DNA of 64,000 bases from a virus: positions 20,379-84,378 of the IMG/VR virus record IMGVR_UViG_3300005590_000035, one strand, 5' to 3'. This document shows positions 57,873 to 64,000 of this stretch, piece by piece. The position numbers and the translations under genes are program-made. The notes under the pieces are model-generated. The model was not told the DNA's origin. It was given only the letters and a program-made list of their open reading frames with translations, and did not search any database. Numbering within the stretch: the first letter of the stretch is position 1; every line of letters starts with the position of its first letter.

Positions 57873-57883
57873 TTAAATAGTCG
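57873..57883 (+). promoter_or_regulatory. TATA-like box
   Basis: TTAAATAGTCG, 29 bases before ATG 57902. Confidence 0.7.
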
Positions 57884-57901
57884 GGACGAGTAATCATCTC
57901 T

Positions 57902-58462
57902 ATGAGGGCTTGGCAAGTCAATGACCGTGTAAGTAGCATTGCTACAAGTTATCCAGTTCCCGGCCGCATCATTAGAATAGGTTTTGAGAACATTGAAGTT
58001 CGTTGGCCCGATGGGTCTTGGAGCCGTGAAAGACCTCAAGATTTAATTTTTGGTGGGCGTGATGAAGACCCTGTGACACCTATGGGTTCTAATATACCAG
58101 TTGTAAATCCAACACCGAATCAAGGATGGGGAAGGATTCTCCCATCATTCAATGCAGAAAGTTTCGCTGCACAAGGAATGCCTAACTTTTCAAAACCTCT
58201 TAATCCGGAATCACGGACAAGAGAAAACTATGCTCAAAATAGTTTGACCGGAGTTATTACTCCTACTGTGGAAGTGCTACCTCAACCTTGGGGTAGTGGC
58301 AGTTTTACCTCACTACTGGTTCCTACCCGTAGCGGAACAGTCCGTCAAAACAATGTTCCCAATTCTTTGGTTGAAAACTTCCCAACATACGAGCGTATGT
58401 ATAGACAGTCCCGACAACCCGGAGCAGCCATTCCTATGATTGCGAAGGGGGTAATCTTTTGA
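57902..58462 (+). CDS. protein with an SH3/KOW-like N-terminal domain
   Basis: 186 residues. WQVNDRVSSIATSYPVPGRI then GFENIEVRWPDGSWSRERPQ looks like a small beta-barrel (about 1-50). A polar, Pro/Asn-rich region follows (FNAESFAAQGMPNFSKP). Its TGA overlaps the next TTG start. Possibly paired with the next protein, which has a similar barrel (DWKVGDVVNVSRP...LEVTWPPDE). Confidence 0.7.
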   Translation: MRAWQVNDRVSSIATSYPVPGRIIRIGFENIEVRWPDGSWSRERPQDLIFGGRDEDPVTPMGSNIPVVNPTPNQGWGRILPSFNAESFAAQGMPNFSKPLNPESRTRENYAQNSLTGVITPTVEVLPQPWGSGSFTSLLVPTRSGTVRQNNVPNSLVENFPTYERMYRQSRQPGAAIPMIAKGVIF

Positions 58463-59364
58463 GTCAATATCAAGAAGCCCAACAAGCACTAATGGAACTT
58501 GGAATTAATTTAGTTAATGCAAGACCTATTCCACCACATTGGAAAACTTTGGATACTGAAGTTATAGGACCCTACCAAATTACATGGGCTGTGGCTCCCG
58601 AGTTTTATACAGGTTACGAAAAAGGAGAAGGCCAACAAGTAGTGGGAGGCTTCGGTGCCGCCGGGATTAATAAGTTCGGAATTGAAATTGAAGTTCGCAC
58701 AGCACAAAACTTTGGAACAGATAGAGTGTTGGAAGACGCTCCGTTTGAAAGACAGGAGGCCCTGTATCAAGAAGTTCTCAAAACTTTGGAACGCTTGGCG
58801 TATCCCCCAGATTCATACAAGTTGGTGGGAACTACTATTGTGGAAAGTCCCTTAGCACCTACGGGCCGAGATTGGAAAGTTGGGGATGTTGTAAATGTTA
58901 GCCGACCTACACACGATGGCGGAGCATTCACATTAGGAATAGTTACCCGTATTTACCCTACCACGCTGGAAGTTACATGGCCACCGGATGAAATGCACCC
59001 TCGTGCATGGACTACAACCGAGGAGAAAAAACACATGATTCTTGTTCGTAACAATCCGGAATGGAGAAATAAGGTTAATACTTGGTATGGTCGCAAAGAA
59101 TATGCCGCCGAGGGGAAACCGCCTTCTTGGACTCAATTAGTTAAGATGGATAAAGAATTACTACCTCGTCAATCACCTTTACCCTACTCTAAGGACACGA
59201 CTCATGAACGCAATCAACAATTGAAAGTCATTGAAGTAGCCTTAGAGCCATTCAAAATACATGAAGGAAGTGAGTTAGTAAATTGGAATCCTACCGATTT
59301 AGCAGGGAGTAGGGCCATAGAAGGCTACGCCCCATACACAGGAGTGTTTCCCCGAAGTCTTTAA
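58459..59364 (+). CDS. protein with an internal SH3/KOW-like domain
   Basis: 301 residues from TTG 58459, overlapping the previous stop. Helical start, a beta region (GIEIEVRTAQNFG), then WKVGDVVNVSRPTHDGGAFT and TLEVTWPPDEMHPRAW, the same barrel pattern as the preceding gene, and EYAAEGKPPSW. Tandem related genes may have arisen by duplication of the barrel. Function unknown. Confidence 0.75.
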   Translation: MSQYQEAQQALMELGINLVNARPIPPHWKTLDTEVIGPYQITWAVAPEFYTGYEKGEGQQVVGGFGAAGINKFGIEIEVRTAQNFGTDRVLEDAPFERQEALYQEVLKTLERLAYPPDSYKLVGTTIVESPLAPTGRDWKVGDVVNVSRPTHDGGAFTLGIVTRIYPTTLEVTWPPDEMHPRAWTTTEEKKHMILVRNNPEWRNKVNTWYGRKEYAAEGKPPSWTQLVKMDKELLPRQSPLPYSKDTTHERNQQLKVIEVALEPFKIHEGSELVNWNPTDLAGSRAIEGYAPYTGVFPRSL

Positions 59365-59370
59365 GTATCG
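59361..59370 (+). promoter_or_regulatory. TATA-like box
   Basis: TTAAGTATCG, 29 bases before ATG 59390; contains the previous stop codon. Confidence 0.65.
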
Positions 59371-59389
59371 GTGGAGTGAATGTTTCAGT

Positions 59390-59794
59390 ATGCAGATGCC
59401 TTCATGGATTCTTGGACTTACTGCTGGGCTACTTGTAGGCTATGCAGCAAAGAAGTCGGGCCTTACAGAAAAGTTTGGTGCTGATATGGGAATCTCCGAG
59501 CAACCATATATGACTCGTAACATGACTCCCGCAGATTATGAAGAGGCTTATGTGGAATCTTCCGGTGCTACCGCAGATATTATTCCAGTCGTTATGTCGG
59601 ATGAGTTCGTGGGAAGTTACATGGGTAAAGAATTACTGGACCTACAAATGACTACTAACTGTTTCAATGACGACCCTTGGGGTGGACCAATTACTGATGT
59701 GCAAGCATACTGGGAGAACCCGTATGCACCTAAAGATTGCCCTACCTGTGATGGAACCCCAATAGGCCCTAACCTTGACGGTTCAACAATGTGA
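59390..59794 (+). CDS. N-anchored membrane protein with a KFGAD motif
   Basis: 134 residues. Membrane helix about 4-20 (PSWILGLTAGLLVGYAA), KKSGLTEKFGADMGISE right after it, then an acidic soluble part with CPTC near the end. Same anchor-KKSG-motif order as the next gene, so the two are probably paralogues in their N-termini. Confidence 0.75.
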   Translation: MQMPSWILGLTAGLLVGYAAKKSGLTEKFGADMGISEQPYMTRNMTPADYEEAYVESSGATADIIPVVMSDEFVGSYMGKELLDLQMTTNCFNDDPWGGPITDVQAYWENPYAPKDCPTCDGTPIGPNLDGSTM

Positions 59795-59804
59795 GATGAT
59801 TAAA

Positions 59805-60374
59805 ATGGAAATGAAAGACTTCTTAGGAATTGGATTAGGAATTGGCGCAGTATTACTTATTTTTACTTCTGCTAAAAAATCGGGATTCGCCGCAGAAAGC
59901 CCCGGACAAGGAACTGGATTCAGTAATGTTGTTTCCGAAAGCGGGCAACACGCATCATCTCAAAATGCAAACTCTCATGTTGCTCAATATAAGACAACTG
60001 CCGCTGGTTATGATGTAATCGGTTTAAGTCCGGACGCACCTTCTTCAACTTTGAAGCCATGCTGCCGAGTCCCAGTTAATGCAATCAACCCATTAATTCC
60101 GCTAATACCGGACGCTCCATTCAAGACTGTTGAAACTTCCAATGGCGGTAATCGCTATGGAAGTCTAACTCGTAATTCGGATGATGATACGGTAATGGGA
60201 AGATTTGGCCAACTATCACTCCCACCGGGCCTTAATGACGGTTATACTGATGGTTCAAGAACAATGACACTTGCTGAATGGCGACAAAACCACGACCTTC
60301 AAGGAGTATCGGACACATCATACATGGCACGGTCTATGAGTGGTGGCGGAAACACAATGTTACGCCGAGTTTGA
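59805..60374 (+). CDS. N-anchored membrane protein with a GFAAES motif
   Basis: 189 residues from ATG 59805, chosen because GTGAGATGAT lies just before it. Membrane helix about 4-22 (DFLGIGLGIGAVLLIFTSA), KKSGFAAESPGQG, then a Ser/Asn/Pro-rich soluble part. Shares the KKSG-motif arrangement with the preceding protein. Probably a virion or envelope protein. Confidence 0.73.
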   Translation: MEMKDFLGIGLGIGAVLLIFTSAKKSGFAAESPGQGTGFSNVVSESGQHASSQNANSHVAQYKTTAAGYDVIGLSPDAPSSTLKPCCRVPVNAINPLIPLIPDAPFKTVETSNGGNRYGSLTRNSDDDTVMGRFGQLSLPPGLNDGYTDGSRTMTLAEWRQNHDLQGVSDTSYMARSMSGGGNTMLRRV

Positions 60375-60390
60375 TATGGAGTGAAAGGTA

Positions 60391-61623
60391 ATGACAGACG
60401 CAGTTTGGATAGTAACTGATAACTATTTTAGTATGGACCCCGATGCGGGCCGAAATACTCAACGACCCGGACCCATTTATAATGCTCCGTGGATGATTCC
60501 AGCATCTCAATATGCTAAACTTTCCACAGATGATAAAAAGAAGTTCCTCAAGTTACAATGGCTATTCATTGACGGTGAGAAAGATTCAACCGGCCGTGAA
60601 GTGTATCTAATTGATATTGAAGGTGATGTTTGCGAGATTTACGCTTACGAAGGTTCGGACGACATTGTTTCGGAGTTTGAAGTAGGACCCGGAAATGAAT
60701 ACTTAAACTATTATGGAGTTAGCGATTTTTTGACTACATGGAAGGAAATGAAAGAAGAAGTAGGAAGTGCACTCGTAAGTGGAGAACCACCTAATGGAAC
60801 ATTTACTATTGAAAAGTTTGTAACTGATAATCAAGAATTGAAAGACCTTTGGGCCGCTCTCAAAAAATCAGAACGAGAAATGGGTGAACCTAAGAATGCA
60901 GAAACAAACTTTTCCGCAGAAGGTGTGGAATACAAGTTTGCACTTATCGCTAAATATCCCGATACGGATGTAAGCGAGGCTACATGGGAGAAGATTCCGG
61001 AAGGAATGGACGCTATTGACAAAACTCATGTTACTCTTGTGGGTGGTCAAGCCCTCAAAGGATTCAAACAAGAATTAAAAGAAGGCACTAAATCAATTAT
61101 CGCTGGAATGCCCGAACCCCCTAAGCCCGAATTGGGACGCACAGGTGTAGCATATCGTGAAGGGAATGATGGTGAAGTTCGTGAAACATATTTTATGGAA
61201 ATTGGTAATCAAGAAGATTATCAAGATTACGCCGACAAACTTTGTGACGCACTTGGTATAGCCAATCCCGAACCGGATAGATTCTTCCACATTAGTATTG
61301 CTAACAATCATGGTGGAAATCCTTTCAAAAGTGTTGGAGATATTTCTGAATCCGACCTACACGGCTTTGCCGCAGAAGATGTTCCGCTGGGATACCATGC
61401 AACCCTCGCCGCAGATGGAGAAACAATTGTGGTTGAACCCGATGCTTGGTTGGCTGAAACTTTTGGATTAGCCGCTCCCGCCGATGCGTATGCCTTTGCC
61501 TTTGGTGAGGGATATAGAGATGGGAGAGAAAACAAACCTTATCAACCAATTTTGAAGCCAAGAGATAGAGATTTATTTCGTGATTCGTTCAAACTTAAAC
61601 CCGATACTCGCCGAACTGTCTAA
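60391..61623 (+). CDS. 2H-phosphoesterase-like protein flanked by AE motifs
   Basis: 410 residues. N-terminal acidic domain (about 1-165), NAETNFSAEGVEYKFA, then a domain with THVTLVGG (about 212) and FHISIANN (about 299), the paired HxTx/HxSx motifs of the 2H phosphoesterase superfamily (RNA ligase/cyclic phosphodiesterase-like; phage Acb1 belongs here). GFAAEDVPLGYH follows, then a C-terminal segment with FAFGEGYRDGRENK. The central enzyme domain is bounded by motifs that look like cleavage sites. Possible roles: RNA end processing, or destroying cyclic nucleotide defence signals; sequence alone cannot decide. Confidence 0.75.
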   Translation: MTDAVWIVTDNYFSMDPDAGRNTQRPGPIYNAPWMIPASQYAKLSTDDKKKFLKLQWLFIDGEKDSTGREVYLIDIEGDVCEIYAYEGSDDIVSEFEVGPGNEYLNYYGVSDFLTTWKEMKEEVGSALVSGEPPNGTFTIEKFVTDNQELKDLWAALKKSEREMGEPKNAETNFSAEGVEYKFALIAKYPDTDVSEATWEKIPEGMDAIDKTHVTLVGGQALKGFKQELKEGTKSIIAGMPEPPKPELGRTGVAYREGNDGEVRETYFMEIGNQEDYQDYADKLCDALGIANPEPDRFFHISIANNHGGNPFKSVGDISESDLHGFAAEDVPLGYHATLAADGETIVVEPDAWLAETFGLAAPADAYAFAFGEGYRDGRENKPYQPILKPRDRDLFRDSFKLKPDTRRTV

Positions 61624-61640
61624 AGTTAAGTTCCAAATGA

Positions 61641-61650
61641 TTAAATAGGA
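61641..61650 (+). promoter_or_regulatory. TATA-like box
   Basis: TTAAATAGGA, 30 bases before ATG 61671. Confidence 0.65.
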
Positions 61651-61670
61651 GAAGCCTCCTACGATTACAC

Positions 61671-63077
61671 ATGACACAAGTAACTGCAATCAATACTCGT
61701 CAAGTAAAGAAAATTGACGGCCACACTATCTTTAATATCGTTAAAACGATGACAGGAGAACCGGCCGATGAAATTATGAGAGTAATTCCTCCAAAAATGG
61801 TTCCTATGATTGGGAAAAATGACCCACAAACCACAAGATGGCATTCACATAATACCCATCTCCGTGTTAGTTGGGATAGCGACCAACAAGTTTCATGGGG
61901 TAATGCACTCAAGCATTTGAATGAGTGGAAGCGAAAAGCAGGTGATTATAATGACATCCTTCTTAAAGTAGGGAATAAGCAAGCCCCACCTTTACCGAAG
62001 ATATTTACCGATTGGGTCAAAAATAATCAACCCATACCTTGGACTCAAAGGGAACGGGACACATCAGCCCACGAAATTATGGTAAATGTTCTCGTTTCCA
62101 ATGCTTCTTGGAATGTTAGAAGCACCGAAAAAACAAGATTGAGAGGCTTGTCTAACAAAAAGTTAGAACAGGCACTCTTTGATGTTGCATCAACTCCTCT
62201 TAATAATGCTCCTTGGTCGTGGAGAAATCTGACTACCTCCAAACAACGCAAAGAACAATTGGCTAAGTTAGTAGCCAAAGAGGAAGCCGGAGCGGTTCAT
62301 AAAAACTTACTAAAGGCTTGGAGAGATTCACCCGAAGCCATGAGTAAAGAGATGCTCATGTATGTTGGAGGCAATTCACCCCAATACATGATGAGTTGGA
62401 TTATTGCCAATACCTATCAACAAGCCAACCCCTTAGTAAAGAATATAGCCTCCAAAGAAGGCTCCTATCAATACCGAGTATGGCGACTTAATGAAAGATA
62501 TTATCCCAGTATGAATGCGAATGATACCTTACCAAAGACTACTATGAATTGGCCTCGTTATACCTCGGACCCTAAGATTCTGCAAGTATTTACTTTACCG
62601 GAAATCATGAAAAGCCTCAAAAGCACATTCAGCAGTAAGCAAAATATCATGGCCAATCAACAACAATTAGCCTTTGTTAAATGGAAGGCTCAAGCAGAAA
62701 AGAGTAGGGATTCCCTATTTCAAGGCAACTTTGAATGGACTATGAACAAGATATTAGACAATGGTTTAGATTACTACAATGAAAATAATATGAATAATTC
62801 CTACACATGGTATCCCGATTATAACAATCAAAATTACAATAACCGGAAGTTGGTTAAAGTGGACCCTAAAGACCAAATACTCTTGAGTTGGCCATTTATT
62901 GAAAAGAAGATAGGGGCTAAGAAATTGAAATCCATAATTGATAAGCGTGAAGTGGCAGCCAAACTAAGATATGATGCAATAACTAAGGAGGCCAAAGACC
63001 AATATGATAGAATCACAGCAGATATTCAAGCCGCAAGAACCGCCTCCACTATGAAAGGCAAGGCCACCAAGAAATAA
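61671..63077 (+). CDS. large helical basic protein, function unknown
   Basis: 468 residues, Trp- and Lys-rich and mostly helical (WGNALKHLNEWKRKAGDYND; LLKAWRDSPEAMSKEMLMYVGG; IMKSLKSTFSSKQ), with an Asn/Tyr-rich stretch (about 370-390) and a basic end. No zinc site, membrane helix, AE motif or catalytic signature. Could bind nucleic acid. A TROVE-type fold was considered but not supported. Confidence 0.75.
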   Translation: MTQVTAINTRQVKKIDGHTIFNIVKTMTGEPADEIMRVIPPKMVPMIGKNDPQTTRWHSHNTHLRVSWDSDQQVSWGNALKHLNEWKRKAGDYNDILLKVGNKQAPPLPKIFTDWVKNNQPIPWTQRERDTSAHEIMVNVLVSNASWNVRSTEKTRLRGLSNKKLEQALFDVASTPLNNAPWSWRNLTTSKQRKEQLAKLVAKEEAGAVHKNLLKAWRDSPEAMSKEMLMYVGGNSPQYMMSWIIANTYQQANPLVKNIASKEGSYQYRVWRLNERYYPSMNANDTLPKTTMNWPRYTSDPKILQVFTLPEIMKSLKSTFSSKQNIMANQQQLAFVKWKAQAEKSRDSLFQGNFEWTMNKILDNGLDYYNENNMNNSYTWYPDYNNQNYNNRKLVKVDPKDQILLSWPFIEKKIGAKKLKSIIDKREVAAKLRYDAITKEAKDQYDRITADIQAARTASTMKGKATKK

Positions 63078-63103
63078 GGGGAGAAGTTAGGGTCTTGAAC
63101 CCA

Positions 63104-63142
63104 TGATAGGTTCAACCTCTCAAAGACTCATCATTAAATAGT
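63104..63142 (+). CDS. possible 12-residue frame before a promoter
   Basis: ATG 63104 follows GGGGAGAAGTTAGGGTCTTGAACCC and reads MIGSTSQRLIIK to a TAG inside the next promoter box (ATT AAA TAG). Good ribosome-binding sequence but very short; may be a leader peptide or chance. Confidence 0.25.
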
Positions 63143-63144
63143 CG
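63134..63144 (+). promoter_or_regulatory. TATA-like box
   Basis: TTAAATAGTCG, 30 bases before ATG 63164. Confidence 0.7.
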
Positions 63145-63163
63145 GCGAGTGCAAGTTTAGACT

Positions 63164-63868
63164 ATGAGTGATGCTGATACTGGCCTGTCGCCCGAATTGA
63201 AGGCACTTATGTCGGAAGTCGGAGATGAACCGGAAGACGAACCCGTTATTGAAGAACCTACTATGTCGGAAGATAATGTGGAAACTTTGCCGAATGCAGG
63301 TGAACATGGAAACTTAGACGCACCACACCTACTGGAACCAAGTGGAATTGACCCTATGGAAGAAGGTGGTCCAATGAGTGAACCAGTCCCAGCACCATAC
63401 ATGGAGAGTCCTAACGACTATAACTTTGAAGTTTCAATGGCCGAAGACCGAGTGGATATTGCAGCCATGCCTTTGGCTGATTATCAATCATGGTTGTTCC
63501 CACCAAAAGGTGAGGACGGACACGAAGAAGGAACCAATACTTTGGAGATGATTTGGGCTACACTCAAGGCAGCCGGATTTGATGAAGAGATTTCTAAGGT
63601 AAAGATTGCGGCTACTTTGTGGAGTCGCCGACACTATGAAGGAGAAACACCTTCCGCTGCACGACACATCGTTCAACGAGTGCCAGCCTCTAAAATTGTA
63701 AATTACCTTCCACCATCAATGGAGGTCAAGGCTCTTGAATCTCTATCTCCCGTTCCTATACAAATGGTAAAGGAAGCCGAGCAGAAAACTAACTGGATGC
63801 CAATTGCGGTTGCGTCCGGAGTGGCTCTCCTATTACCAATTATAGCAAATATGAAAAGAAGTGATTAA
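63164..63868 (+). CDS. tail-anchored acidic protein
   Basis: 234 residues. Acidic, Pro/Met-rich N-terminal half, a helical domain (TLEMIWATLKAAGFDEEISKVKIAATLWSRRHYE, about 125-160; cut here into helices), PSAARHIVQRVPASKIVNYL, then a membrane helix near the end (about 211-229, MPIAVASGVALLLPIIANM) and KRSD. Another candidate Get3 client. Confidence 0.75.
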   Translation: MSDADTGLSPELKALMSEVGDEPEDEPVIEEPTMSEDNVETLPNAGEHGNLDAPHLLEPSGIDPMEEGGPMSEPVPAPYMESPNDYNFEVSMAEDRVDIAAMPLADYQSWLFPPKGEDGHEEGTNTLEMIWATLKAAGFDEEISKVKIAATLWSRRHYEGETPSAARHIVQRVPASKIVNYLPPSMEVKALESLSPVPIQMVKEAEQKTNWMPIAVASGVALLLPIIANMKRSD

Positions 63869-63869
63869 G

Positions 63870-64000
63870 ATGGACCGGAATAAATTAATTGGTATAGCGG
63901 CAATAGGTGGCGGACTGATATGGTATATGAACAGCCAAAGTTCAGCAAGCACATTACCGGCAGCAACTACACCAGCAGCAACTACGACAACTACAACAAC
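63870..64000 (+). CDS. N-anchored Thr/Ala-rich protein, truncated by the window end
   Basis: ATG 63870, one base after the previous stop. Begins DRNKLIGIAAIGGGLIWYM (membrane helix about 6-20) and continues into a Ser/Ala/Thr/Pro-rich stretch still open at 64000. Likely an anchored stalk or mucin-like protein. Confidence 0.65.
   Translation, partial: MDRNKLIGIAAIGGGLIWYMNSQSSASTLPAATTPAATTTTTT

Noticed and set aside
61671-63077. TROVE/Ro60-like RNA-binding protein
   Set aside because: The all-helical, Trp-rich look is reminiscent, but no metal-site motif or recognisable repeat was found.

Overview
The window looks like part of a large double-stranded DNA virus, or a related extrachromosomal element, of an archaeon. 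A host among uncultured marine Euryarchaeota (Poseidoniales / Marine Group II) fits but is not proven. Reasons for an archaeal host: an archaeal/eukaryal sliding clamp (PCNA), an XPF/Hef-type nuclease, a HerA-like ATPase, a Get3/ArsA ATPase, and gene starts that sit about 29-31 bases after a TATA-like box, which is the layout of leaderless archaeal transcripts. Reasons for a virus: very dense small genes, nearly all on one strand, a tail-fibre-assembly-chaperone-like gene beside a 977-residue protein, a phage-style replication and nucleotide set, and many proteins with no recognisable function. No major capsid protein, portal or terminase was recognised here.

Layout. 0-8.3 kb: replication and repair (5'-3' flap exonuclease, ERCC4-type nuclease, PCNA), tiny zinc-binding proteins, small membrane proteins and a HTH protein; the only clear minus-strand gene is a PD-(D/E)XK-like nuclease at 1.1-1.5 kb. 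8.3-14.5 kb: B12-dependent ribonucleotide reductase, a membrane-anchored family X polymerase-like polyprotein, and a bacterial-type CCA-adding enzyme. 14.5-22 kb: small membrane proteins, a repeat-rich putative structural protein and a secreted Ca-binding-repeat protein with a Gln-Gly tract. 21.9-22.15 kb: a non-coding region with two pairs of palindromes, each pair spaced 21 bp. 22.1-27.7 kb: probable virion/tail module. 27.7-32.1 kb: Get3-like ATPase, dCMP deaminase and three consecutive tail-anchored proteins. 32-38.9 kb: small regulators, zinc ribbons, a UDP-sugar dehydrogenase fused to a cytidylyltransferase, helical and acidic proteins. 38.9-49 kb: an AAA+ MoxR / metallopeptidase / zinc-ribbon / VWA module. 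49-64 kb: HerA-like tail-anchored ATPase, nucleic-acid-binding protein, many N- or C-terminally anchored membrane proteins, ATP-dependent DNA ligase, and a 2H-phosphoesterase-like protein.

Four features run through the window. (1) A box with consensus TTAAGTAGTCG or a close variant lies about 30 bases before most transcription-unit starts, often overlapping the previous stop codon. (2) Genes inside units instead use overlapping starts or purine-rich Shine-Dalgarno sequences such as GGGGAGAAG. (3) A tetrapeptide of a hydrophobic residue, Gly or Ala, then Ala-Glu recurs in the membrane and presumed virion proteins, mostly right after membrane anchors and at domain borders, but was not seen in the soluble enzymes; this looks like a maturation-protease cleavage signal. 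(4) At least ten proteins end in a single membrane helix, and the element carries its own homologue of the tail-anchored-protein targeting ATPase.

Start positions below were chosen by the box spacing or the ribosome-binding site where that disagrees with the longest open frame. All functional calls come from reading motifs by eye; no database search was run.
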